NCBI GenBank assembly: GCA_902805475.1
Contig: CADCSX010000012.1
Coordinates: 930,001-994,000, forward strand
Direction: 5' to 3'
Length of the DNA: 64,000 bases
From: Entonaema liquescens
Lineage: Eukaryota; Ascomycota; Sordariomycetes; Xylariales; Xylariaceae
The stretch's first letter is position 1, and every line of letters begins with the position of its first letter. The position numbers and the translations under genes are program-made. The notes beneath the pieces were generated by a model. That model saw only the letters and a list, made by a program, of their open reading frames with translations, did not search any database and was not told the DNA's origin. Below are positions 33,168 through 43,584 of the stretch, one piece after another.

Positions 33168-36100
33168 GGTGGCTGCTGCTCGTCGTGGCCGAAAGAGTTG
33201 AAATGCTGGAGTTGATGCGTGAACGCGTGCGTTTATGGTTAAGAAAAGTTGTTGGCGGAAGATTTGGCTTCAAATTGAACGACGTTAGGTTACACTTTGT
33301 AGTGCATCTTTTAGTACTTAGCGTTAGCAAATTGCTAGGTAATTTTTTTATTCTTTTATTGACATTACACTGTTGCCTTGCAGGTGTTTGGCCGACGAGG
33401 CAACCACAACCACTAAGAAAGCTGTTCAAGCGGCCCGTGCACAGAAACTTCTACGTATGGGATAAATGAAAGAGGGGCATGGTGGGGTAAATATGCTTAA
33501 ATCGGGTACTCCTCTTTATTATTTGATAAGCCCAAAGCCCACCATCGTCATACCCTCTCTAAATAATGCGAGCAATAAAGTTGGAAAGTACAACAGCGTA
33601 GTGGATACAGCCAAAGCTTAGAAGTTCAAGCAGCTCTAGAGTACCTACCTAAGACGAGTTTCGCGCTCGTGACTTTCGTCTTATGGTAGGGAATAGGTAC
33701 CTACCTCTACCTAATAAGAGGTAACCCTAACATTTGTTGTATAAGAACTCAAGCAAGAAGTCAGGGCAGGGCACAAGTTGATTAGAGTAACGAGGAATGA
33801 TCTATCTAGTCAAGATTAAGTTCTTGATATAGTTGTTCTTTGTTCACATGTTCCAATGGCCTAAAAGGCGTTTCTAGAATCATCACAATAATGCGAATTT
33901 AAGACAGGTGAAACAAGCAAACCAGCGCTACGAGGATACTATACATCTAAATTAAACGCCCAGGAGGTCCAGAGAGGGGTTTCACCGTGCTAATGATGCG
34001 TCAGAATACCAATTAAAGACTAAGCACATTTCTTAATAATCTCGCAATCAAGCCCTTACTACTAATAAGTTCAAATTACTACTTATAATTCTATCAGATT
34101 TGAGTTATATGTCAGTGTTTATTTATACTCAACCCAATGACGTTTAAATAAAGTCCACAAGTTCTATAACACAATCCACATTGTTAATTAGTTATTTAGC
34201 CACTTCGCTAGTATAGATGGGTAATCAAGTATACACCAACCTTGTGGATACCAATATATCTAATGCTAGGAAAGTTCAAAATATTATACTCAATAGAAAA
34301 TAACTTGTGAATTCCGATACATATCTCTTTTTGGTCCTACCTCGTGGTCATTGAATACATGATATACGATCCATGTGAAATTATGAGACGTAAAGCAAAG
34401 TATCACGTCGATATTTGATCAATTACCTTTCCAGTTTAGGAGAATTTCTAGCCGATAACAGTTTGTCAATGTTATAAACGTAGCCTATTCTAGACCTCAT
34501 TAGTATGTACACTTCGCTCCACTGCTAATTATCTAGCCACAGGGCCATATTTGAGAAATATCGGGAAGAGTTCTTAATACCATACAGGTTCATGTTAGCA
34601 TAGAGGGAATGAAAGTTCAAAGACAAATAGCGTGGGCTATGGGTATACAAAAAAGATCTTGCTTTTCGGTTGTGTCCGTAGCCGTCAACCCCGCAGACTA
34701 GAATAGCTCAGCTCATATTAATTAAGGGGTTCTTTGTGTACTACAAATCATGCCCATCTATACATTAGGGGTGGAAGTCAAGGCATAATGAGACATTAAG
34801 ACAAACGTCACCCAATGGAATAGTTCGTAAGCAGTCATCGTCAAGAATAGAAACTCCTGGCCGAAATAAAGAGAATACGCGTCTCAACCTGAGGTTAGGG
34901 AATCGGTCGGCGGCCTCGGGACTCCCACCGCTCTGCGTGTTGGCTTGACTTGTACACCGAACTAGTGTATCATTCGGATGGTTATTCAGCCGGCATCTCT
35001 TTTTGTGTCCGAATAGTCGACGAAGTATGCCCGGGCTTCCAAAACCCCGTGGTGATGGTCACCAATGATTTTCTCGCATATCGTGAGCCGGGATCACAAC
35101 CACCGTCAGGCCGGGGACCCCACAAACAAGTACTTTGATCTACCGGGCTTTGTTCTGTTTCTGCGGGGGGTCTTTTACATAAATACACATAGCTGAAAGC
35201 CTCGCCGGCATACGTACGTAGTGAAACCCACAAGACTCCTTAGGTCATGTTATTCCGTCCTAGATACAAGCTGTGCTTGGGTGTGGTGGCTGCTGATCGC
35301 GTAATTGTGAGCTCTCTGATTTGTTCAGATGGCGGCTCTGCTGCAACTTCTGGCACGGGTAAGCTGTCAGCATTATATAGCACCTATAATACGGAAGTCT
35401 CCAATTGAAAAAAGTTCTCAAATCTCGAAGATACGTTCCTAAAAGGGCCATCGGCGATAAGAAAGTTGTACTTGTTCGGGCATAGTAGCGCTTTGTACTT
35501 GCCCATCGGTGCTGTTTCCCATCCCCACATTCCGTGTACCCACGGACGCAAGTAAGTACCTACGTATTTCTCGGTCCCGCCAATTGCTCGATTAAGTCAA
35601 ATTTCTCCATATTATCCAATCAAAAGTCGATGCATCTTTTTTAAGATACCTAACTACCCTACCACATGTACTACATGTGCATGTAAAGACGTGGAATATA
35701 TGTCGCATTCCGCGTCCGAACGGACGCAGTGCCCGATGGACACGGGCTGGAAGATCCAGTGTAGTAGTGGGCGACGGGAGTAGTTGAAAGAAAGGTCCGA
35801 TAGTCCGACAAGCCTCTGGAATGTTCCACAATAGGGAGGTGAACAAAAATCTAAAGCGGATTCTGAATCATGTACTGTAGATTAGGTAGCTTACGATATC
35901 AGTTCCTAAGATACAAGCCTCCCTTACAAATCCTAGACCCCGGTGCCGGGGCGGACTAGTCATACGTCCGACTATATGTGCTCTAACACCAGATTATAAT
36001 AATTAGGTATAATATTTCGACGTCCTGCAATGATACCTTATAAAGGTTCACATCTCAACAATAATTCAACAACCCAAAGCCAGATAGAACCTTGAGATTT

Positions 36101-36216
36101 ATATAGCCCAGGCCAAAAGTTATCGGATATAAAACACCACGCCCACCTTCCTACCAAGTCTTACTTTCTTTCGCAGACAGCTCTCCCAATCCGACGTTAA
36201 AAGAAAAAAACTCAAG
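33168..36216. other. AT-rich gene-free region
   Basis: About 3 kb. The part next to CSE1 is its promoter. From 33.5 to 34.9 kb the sequence is strongly AT-rich with TAGGTAC-type motifs at 33640-33725. From 34.9 to 36.1 kb it is more balanced, but no frame shows a known domain. The last 150 bp contain the presumed promoter of the FMN reductase gene. Confidence 0.55.
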
Positions 36217-36945
36217 ATGGCTTCTAAATCGGTTGCTATTATTACGATGAGTACCCGGGGTACTCGGGCTGGACCAAATGTCGCCAGTTTCGTCCGGAAT
36301 ATCATCGAGAAACCCCTGGCCGCAGACAACATATCTGTCACCGACGTGGACGTCGTCAAGTTTAACCTCCCTGTCTATAATGAAAAAGTAGCTCCCATCA
36401 GTAAGTAGATCATCATAGCACTTCCCTTTTCTGTTTCTCATTGCATTATCATGTGGCCTTGAAAAAATACACAGGAATAGTCTAAGAATATCTGCTGGTA
36501 ACTTGGTCTGACACGGCTGGTAGTGGTTCCCGAACAAGCATCCTTCCAATATGAGCACTCCAAAGCTTGGAGCGCTGAGATCATCAAATATGATGGATAC
36601 GTCCTTGTCATCCCCGAGTACAATTACTCGATGGCGGGAGGCACCAAGAACGCCATCGACTACTTACTACACGAGTGGAAGGGGAAGCCGGTTGCTATCG
36701 TCAGCTATGGAGGTGGGGGTGGTGTCAACGCCAGTGAGCAAGCTAAAAATGTTCTTACGAGCATGGGACTCAAGGTCGCCGAAACAAGGCCTCAGCTGGC
36801 ATTTGCCAAGCCAGATCTATTCTCCATTATAGGCACAGGGAAACTAGGAGACCAGACTGTGAAGACCTGGGAAGCAGAACACCTTCCGAGCATACAGAAG
36901 GCTGCTGAAGAGTTGAAGACCTTGTTATTGCAACCAAGTTCTTGA
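36217..36945 (+). CDS. NADPH-dependent FMN reductase family (flavodoxin-like)
   Basis: A predicted quinone/FMN reductase of the flavodoxin-like fold, using NAD(P)H and a bound FMN. Two exons (36217-36400 and 36524-36945) separated by a 123-nt GT-AG intron give 201 residues, the normal size. The phosphate-binding start VAIITMSTRGTRAGPNVASF holds the expected STRxxRxGxxV pattern. The junction yields YNEKVAPIMVPEQASFQYEH, and VLVIPEYNYSMAGGTKNAIDY is the flavin-binding hallmark (PEYNxSxxGxxKNAID). VAIVSYGGGGGVNASEQ follows. A frame-preserving acceptor at 36522-36523 (TAG) defines exon 2. Such proteins act in quinone detoxification or flavin reduction; the physiological electron acceptor is unknown. 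There is no obvious partner gene beside it. Confidence 0.92.
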
Positions 36946-37998
36946 GCCGATACACCCAAGGAATAAGAAACTAAGCTACGGTTTGTTAGCCGAATGTATG
37001 AGGGTGGATGATACTATCTATGTATCCTCAACGCCAGGATTATTAGCCTCGACCTGAGTTTTTTTCCACAACACTAAGCTAGCTCAACATTTATAGACCG
37101 TTTCGCGATATTTCATTTCCAAAATCTTCCTGGTATTAAATGGCTATTGGATACTCTACGCAAACACATAGGTATTTAAGACGGATACACTACAAGACCA
37201 ATGAAGGAGGACCACAACTGCTGAAGGAAAAGTGTCGAAAACAACATAATAGACTACTTAAAGACCGCCCAAAGGGAGTTTCTGGTTATATTTTATCTAC
37301 TTCCCATAACTAAGAAAATTACAAACTTTAACTTCGGATTTAAATTTACTTGAACATAGCGATTTTGTTAACATAGTTAGAAGATCTAGGTAAAGCCCTT
37401 ATTTAACGTAAAACCGGCTTTTACTGCTTTCTTTTCGGTTTTCGGTCTGGGTATGTTACGCTGGAATAATCTAATTAAGTACTAGGTATCCTAAATATTG
37501 TGTCTTCTGCTATACATAGTCTAGATGTAGACCCGACTGGCGTTTGGCATCCCACTAGGCGGGCAAAAGGCAAGTGCCAACCCAATTGGTAATTTTATAC
37601 GAAGCTGAAACAACGAGCTTTTGGCAATTTCTCAGGAAGTTGCGGCTGCGACCAGGCAAACCTACCGGCTCATGCCCAACAGTTTTTTGAGTTGACTCAT
37701 AGGTCCCAGAGGAAACCGCATGCGACTTATCACCATCAAGTAAGTTGAAAGGGGTAGTCGCGTTACTTTGTAGTAACACACGACAGACAGAATGAGAAGG
37801 AATAAACCTATAGATTGCTTAAAGCACTTACCTACTCTTAACACGAAAAAAAGACACGTAGAAGATCCATTAACCACACTGGACCTAAAAGAATTCATCA
37901 CTCTACAAAACCCAACTCATCTTCATAGGTACCTGGTAGGTTCCTATCAATTAAAATAAGGGCCGTTTCCCCGTTAGATACTCTACACGCTCCTCAAA
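36946..37998. other. Intergenic, no gene seen
   Basis: This 1.05-kb AT-rich stretch lies between the FMN reductase 3' end and the start of the F-box-like gene. It has a TAGGTACCTGGTAGG motif near 37926-37940, about 60 bp before the next start codon. Nothing else was recognised. Confidence 0.6.
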
Positions 37999-39756
37999 AT
38001 GGAACAACCTGCAGCACGATCGTTTCTAGATCTCTCTGCCACCATTAGACGTCACATTTATTGCGCGGCTGGTCTAGTTACCGACTCCCACATTTACGTA
38101 AATCGCGAGGAACAGCCAGATCCCAGGAAGTGTGCTCAAGATGATGGCCACGATACACCTCACCTTACATTCTCTCTCAACCTGCTCCTTACCTGTCGAG
38201 CCATTCACAAAGAGGTGTCACATATACTGTTTTCTGCCAATTGTTTCTACGTGAAAGAGCCGCGGTTCTTACGCCAGCTTCCAGTTTCTTCTTTACCATC
38301 TATATCGTTTTTGAGCGTCCACTTAAATGCTATGCACGCTTCGAACTGCTCTGTCGGACACTCTATGTATTATAGGTATTTCGACCCACTAGATGGCGCT
38401 ATCACTAATGACTCCCCTCTACTTGAAAGCTGGGGAAGGGAAGCTGAGTTTATCGGTTCATATATAAAACCCCGAACCCTCAATCTTAGCCTAATCTGCG
38501 ATGTTTACAACCAAAAAACAGCCCGGCTTGCTACCAAACCGCTTCGTCATCTCCCCACCCTAGCCGGCTGTGAGATACGACTCAACTACAGAACTAGCAT
38601 TCAGTTAAAAAATATAGCCAAAAAGGCTGCATTGAAAGCCCTAGGGCAATGGCCACCTAAGCAACCGTCCAAAGGGTTTCCCTTCCAGCGTCTCCCGCCG
38701 GAGCTTCGCCTGATGGTATTACAGTACACCGACCTAGTCACGCCTTTAAGTCGCGTTCAATGGAACCCATCTCAAAAATACCATCTTGATCCACCATTTT
38801 GCGGTAGGCGCCACAAGTCCCCATCCGTTGTATTTGATATGTGCCACTCTAACGCCCACAGAGACTGTAATGGTATAATACATCAGGGTCTTAATCCATG
38901 TCCATGCAAAAATCGCGAAAGCTGTCCTCATTATACCTGTCAGTTTTGGACATGTGGCGGGGAAAGTAGAGGAGGATGTGCTTGCATCACGGGTTGCTTT
39001 TGCAGCTACAGGCATGCCTCCTACTCGCCGCATTGCCGTTGTTGGCAGCCTCCCACATCGCTATTCCTAGTCAATAAGGAGTTCTATGAAGCCGCACGAA
39101 CTGTTTTCTTCTCCATGAACCATTTCTATGCAAAAAACGTATTCGAAAAACAAAAAACAGGAGTCAGAAATTTTGCCCCCCTCATGTCCAGCAATGCACT
39201 TCAGAGTCTTAGATCGCTGAAACTCGATCTAGACAAACCCAACCTTACCAGATGGAAACAGACCGTCCATTCCGTCCAGAATAAGCTGGTAAATTTACAG
39301 CACCTGTTTATAGAAGCAACTCCCCAAGACAACCTACCAGGGTGGATGGGCACTCTTTATAACTATCCACCACCCGGACTTTCAGAAAACATCTTCAATG
39401 CCGCTAAGGAAGTAGTCAATTCTGTATGGCCACTGAGATACATAGATTCTCCCAGAAGTGTCATCAAATCATTCCGTGTGCAATTCTGGTGGAACAGCTC
39501 GTTGGCTCAATATTACCAACGGCATGAGCAAGAGCCTCCTTTTGCAATCTGTGAGCATATTTCGGATCCGGATTTCGTGGGAACCTGTTTTGAACGCAAG
39601 TTGTGCAGTGGCTCTATAAGGGACATGGATAGCAGCCCGTCAGTATTAAAGTCAAGAAGCGATGTGTGGGTAGAAGGCTTCATAGCGAGCCTGGGTCCAG
39701 AAGATGATCATAGCACCCAATATTCAATGTTAGGATGCGATATGGCACTTCTATAG
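37999..39756 (+). CDS. Double F-box-like protein with cysteine-rich insert
   Basis: This intact single-exon protein of 585 residues is built from two similar halves. The first has an F-box-like start (FLDLSATIRRHIYCAAGLV, residues 9-27), then LLLTCRAIHKEVSHILFSAN and a beta/leucine-rich stretch. The second repeats the order more canonically: LPPELRLMVLQYTDLVTP (232-249), FLVNKEFYEAARTVFFSMNHFY (356-377) and LQSLRSLKLDLDKP. Between the second F-box-like helix and its partner helix sits a Cys/His-rich segment (about 278-350) with many CxC and CxxC spacings. This may bind metal, though it matches no named zinc finger that I know. The family is widespread in Pezizomycotina but uncharacterised. 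F-box-type proteins usually recruit substrates to SCF ubiquitin ligases; that role is only inferred here. Codon use looks ordinary. Confidence 0.8.
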   Translation: MEQPAARSFLDLSATIRRHIYCAAGLVTDSHIYVNREEQPDPRKCAQDDGHDTPHLTFSLNLLLTCRAIHKEVSHILFSANCFYVKEPRFLRQLPVSSLPSISFLSVHLNAMHASNCSVGHSMYYRYFDPLDGAITNDSPLLESWGREAEFIGSYIKPRTLNLSLICDVYNQKTARLATKPLRHLPTLAGCEIRLNYRTSIQLKNIAKKAALKALGQWPPKQPSKGFPFQRLPPELRLMVLQYTDLVTPLSRVQWNPSQKYHLDPPFCGRRHKSPSVVFDMCHSNAHRDCNGIIHQGLNPCPCKNRESCPHYTCQFWTCGGESRGGCACITGCFCSYRHASYSPHCRCWQPPTSLFLVNKEFYEAARTVFFSMNHFYAKNVFEKQKTGVRNFAPLMSSNALQSLRSLKLDLDKPNLTRWKQTVHSVQNKLVNLQHLFIEATPQDNLPGWMGTLYNYPPPGLSENIFNAAKEVVNSVWPLRYIDSPRSVIKSFRVQFWWNSSLAQYYQRHEQEPPFAICEHISDPDFVGTCFERKLCSGSIRDMDSSPSVLKSRSDVWVEGFIASLGPEDDHSTQYSMLGCDMALL

Positions 39757-40732
39757 CAGATGGTTCTTCCGGTACGTACAGCCACCGGATCTCGTAATTT
39801 TTGGTTACGCCTTATCACAGTTGGGAAACTTCTTGAGAGTTGTTTCTAGGTAGCAGGTACTCTGTCGCAAAGGCAATGCATCTTTCGTAGGCAGAGGTCA
39901 GATAGCTAGTAGTTAATTAGCTCTTAGTGTTTTACAAGCTTAATATGAACTACTTACCTCTAGAATACATAAGGAGAACAACGAAATCACATTGAGATAT
40001 TTCATCCATAACGGAAAATTTGTCTCTTTAGATTAGGCACCTGTGCTCTTTTATTGAAGGACGATCGAAGAATGCTAGAAATCATTTTCAGCTCCCTTGA
40101 GCTTTGCTAGAGATGGGTAAAATGCCATAGGGGAGATGTATGTTCTTAAATATACAGGGCCAAGCATACGGCAGCATCCAACTCGAAATTTTAAGAGACC
40201 ATACCACTATCTATAGGAGGGCTGCCAAACCTTAACTCGGCCTGTGACGCCGAAAACATGACGAGTATAATGTAACGGGCCAAGGGATTGCTCAAAAGGG
40301 GTTGCGAAATATCCAGTCGTATGCATGATTTTAGACAATCTCTCTCTTGTATCCAAGTTCTTAAACCGCTTAATCTATATTTGGTTATAAATTCCGACGT
40401 GAACAATGAGTGGTTTATATAAGATTACTCGCAAACCACCCAACTCCCAGGCAACCTACCTAGGTTTTCATATGATGTGTACAGCACGATCCAAACTGGT
40501 AGCCTAATCGTCCCTCGCCTTTACAGGCATTTTCATCACACGATATGCGACGAAAATACAATAGCGTCTAATCTTAGTTTCTTACATAGGTACTTTGTTT
40601 TCTGCCATCTGAATGCTCTGCTTGCCTAATAAGCCATAAAACACCATTTTATTAGGCACCTGAAATTTCCGCATGCAGAGAATCAAGAAACTTTTAGACA
40701 TCCTAATGGTCATATTCGCGAGGAGCTTATCG
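39757..40732. other. Convergent intergenic region, no gene seen
   Basis: About 1 kb between the 3' ends of the F-box-like gene (plus) and the APH-like gene (minus). It is AT-rich. Short frames present here have no recognisable similarity. Confidence 0.6.
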
Positions 40733-41815
40733 TCAATTTTTAGACAAGTTAGTTTGAAGTAGGCAGAATGCTTCGAGGCAGACAAAGTCCTCATCTTCCT
40801 CTGTCAGAGGTGTTGCATTGCGCTTTTCTGGGCGCCGGTCAAACCCGTAGGTCCGGAATAAACCAAACATCCTCGCAATCTCAATCGACCGCTGGTCCTC
40901 GTCAGAAATATATCCAACAGCCCCATAAAACTCCTCCCAGAATTGCGCCCTGAAGGTATCGTGAAGAGGGTGAAAATGCCAAGATGACGAAGTCTGGACA
41001 CCGAGGATGGTTTCGAGCCCGCCCAGTGAAGTCCCGAACGGAGCAACCTTAGCATCGACCCAATCAACAATTCCGGTGATACCACCATTTTTTTCATCAA
41101 CGTGAATGTTCATCTCTAACAGGTCGTCGTGATTGACCACCATCGGATAGTTGGACCGAAAGAGCAGCGGAAGACCTTGGCGTAGCTCATCTAGTCTCGA
41201 ATGAAAGCGGCTAGGAAGGCCTTCGGTAAGCCGATCGAGAATGTCATAGTAGTGGTTGAGTAATGTGTTGGTTACTGGTAGCCTCTGAAATATTGGTCTG
41301 TTGATCCATGCTGATGCGAAGAATCTAGCTATTTGGTAAGTGAATATACATATATACGGGGAGTGATATATATCAATGGACCTTGCAAAATCTCGCACGG
41401 TTCTGAGCATATGCAATTCCATTCCAGGGGCGAGAAGCTGACGCCTGGCTCGACAGAAGGCGACTCCAGGTACAAAGTCCATCTCATATACGTAGACATC
41501 TTCGAACTCATTGCGGAATGTATATCTAGGAACAAACTCCCCATATGTCTGCCATGCTTGTTTCATAAGTTCAAGATCCAAGGGGGATTGCCGGAATTGG
41601 ACGACCTTCGGCTGTTGAGTACAGTCGGTTGTCACGGTGTAACTCGCTGTGCCCTGGACAAGTGTAGGCGATACTGAAATTTTTGTGATCTTTCTAGCAA
41701 CTCCATCACAGTCTTCCTTCGTGATCGATTTACGCTGGCGAAAAAAGCTTGTAATCTGATACCTGGACAAATCGTCTATGCTTTCCGCGCATACTGCGTA
41801 TTGGGAAATGTCCAT
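40733..41815 (-). CDS. APH-like phosphotransferase (protein kinase-like fold)
   Basis: This protein belongs to the aminoglycoside phosphotransferase/choline kinase-like superfamily, which in fungi is large and mostly of unknown substrate. The reading frame is open from 41815 (MDISQYAVCAESIDDLSRYQ) to 40733, 360 residues. VVNHDDLLEMNIHVD holds the catalytic-loop Asp and Asn (HxDxxxxN), and ITGIVDWVDAKVAPFG the Mg-binding Asp (IxDWxxA). YEMDFVPGVAF is the usual linker. Residues around 144-162 (SIDIYHSPYICIFTYQIA) interrupt the otherwise conserved DFA/RFFASAW junction. They correspond to a 57-nt candidate intron (41325-41381) bounded by GT and AG; its removal gives DFARFFASAWINRP and a 341-residue protein. 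Because 57 is a multiple of three, retention would not break the frame. Resistance to aminoglycosides should not be assumed. Confidence 0.87.
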   Translation of the reverse strand: MDISQYAVCAESIDDLSRYQITSFFRQRKSITKEDCDGVARKITKISVSPTLVQGTASYTVTTDCTQQPKVVQFRQSPLDLELMKQAWQTYGEFVPRYTFRNEFEDVYVYEMDFVPGVAFCRARRQLLAPGMELHMLRTVRDFARSIDIYHSPYICIFTYQIARFFASAWINRPIFQRLPVTNTLLNHYYDILDRLTEGLPSRFHSRLDELRQGLPLLFRSNYPMVVNHDDLLEMNIHVDEKNGGITGIVDWVDAKVAPFGTSLGGLETILGVQTSSSWHFHPLHDTFRAQFWEEFYGAVGYISDEDQRSIEIARMFGLFRTYGFDRRPEKRNATPLTEEDEDFVCLEAFCLLQTNLSKN

Positions 41816-43584
41816 TGAGAAAACAATAGAGCTTCTTAGTATTGCTCTAGTACCGAGAGTATATTAGTTCAAGTAAGGAATAGTTAAAAGCAACCAGAGC
41901 AAGAAAATACAACAGATAGTAAAATTCGGCCTGGCACTGAAGCAACGTAGTAGGGAGCTTATAGCTACCTTATATTTATCAGTAGAGTGGCGGTGAGGAG
42001 CTCTTGGACGGCGTGGGATGGAACTGAACCTTCAAATAGCCGTTGCAGGTATATGCCCAATAGACGTAAACGTTCTCATCATCATCATCAGCCGTTGCAG
42101 GTATCATAAATATGACTTTATTGTTGAGTTTTAAAATATGGAACATTTACATCTTGTCGTAAAGATATACGTGGGAAAATACCCTTGGTAGCTACTAGTT
42201 ATCCCTTACGTTGTATTAATATTTACATCAAATGCATGCCTGAACTTCATGGTAACTAAGCGTAAAGCGTTTAGACATTCCGTCGGCTGAACAAGTAAAA
42301 CTAACCATTAACCGTGTTTTTCTTGCTTAAAAAAAGAAACGGAAAGGAAAAGAATGCTCATATAACAACCTATAAGTGGAAAATCAAAATAAAAGGGGGG
42401 CGGGGACGGAGAGAGCAAGCAAAAGCAAAGCTTCGCAGGAAAACTACCTAGCTTTACGGAGGCGACTTATGCAAGCTAAAGAAGGTTTTCCAGCAATCAT
42501 ACAAAGGGCTCGGGGAGTATAATTTACTGGGAGGAAACGGTACACTGAGCGTGGCCCTGAGCAGTTTTGATGCTGGGATCCAGAACAGCTTTCAGTTTCC
42601 AGTCGAGGTAAGGGTGACTGGAGTCACCTACCGATATATCCAGGATATTCACATGTTCTTCTTAGCATTGTGCGTAAACAAGCAAGCTAGCATAGGTAAC
42701 GACAGGGCTAAAAGTATATAGAATAGATATCCGGTTGCATACAATTCTCATCCAAGTGTCACAAGTATCACACGTAGTATAATAAAGTACGTCCGAAGAA
42801 CAATTTAAAGCAACAAAATACTAATAACGTATATTCATTACTCATTCCATGACCATAACCCCCTAGCCAACCTTATTCATTAAGTCTCGTAGCCGACCGA
42901 CCCTCATTAGTCCCCCTCCATCATTACTCGTATTTCTTCATACTCAGCATCCCCTCTTCTCTTCTCGTCATATTATGCTCCTATTTTATATACATAGGTG
43001 TCGTCTATATAAAAGACCGTCATCTTACATGACGGAGCATAAGGCAGGGTTGGTATCCTGAGGGGTGAGAATGAGGCCCCCCTCGTCCTTGTTTCTGACC
43101 TGATGAGTTCGTGGAGCGCCCTTCATATTGAAAGAATCTTGTATGGTGGATTAAAAAAAAGTGGTATAGTGAAATCTTAGCGAATTTGTTTTCTGATGTT
43201 GCAGCTTGCGTATGAATAGTACGAGCAAGATAAAATTGAATCGGGTATACTATAAGCTTTATAGTAATCGAAGCATAGGTGTTCAAATATACAAGCCATA
43301 AAGACTCTTTTGATTCAGATGCGACTCTTTATTGTGGACATACTGGACATTTGGTTTTCTTTGCCCCGCTTCTTTATGATACTTTGGACATGCACGGCAC
43401 TTCAAAACATAGAATGGTTTGACGACTAGCATATTTCAGGTACTACATAGAAAACCTGCTGCTACTTATAAGTTTAACCTCTTTGGGTCTGGTATTCATT
43501 GTCCCTATCCCTAAGCCGGCCCCCTTTCCATAAACTCGTTAGCTCGTAACCGTTCTTCCTCATAACAATGCATCATCATCTAGC
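41816..43584. other. Intergenic, no gene seen
   Basis: This 1.77-kb stretch runs from the APH-like gene promoter to the 3' end of eEF1B-gamma. It contains a 15-bp direct repeat at 42038-42052 and 42090-42104 around a (CAT)n tract. AT-rich sequence follows, probably including the eEF1B-gamma 3' UTR. No coding region was recognised. Confidence 0.6.
42038..42104. repeat. 15-bp direct repeats flanking a CAT tract
   Basis: AGCCGTTGCAGGTAT occurs at 42038-42052 and again at 42090-42104. The 37 bp between them end in (CAT)4. Such a layout can come from replication slippage or be a scar of an excised element; no element body remains. Confidence 0.85.

Noticed and set aside
33500..34900. AT-rich DNA as a RIP-mutated transposon
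   Set aside because: No frame with transposase or reverse transcriptase traces and no paired terminal repeats were seen. A TpA/CpA index would be needed to test RIP.
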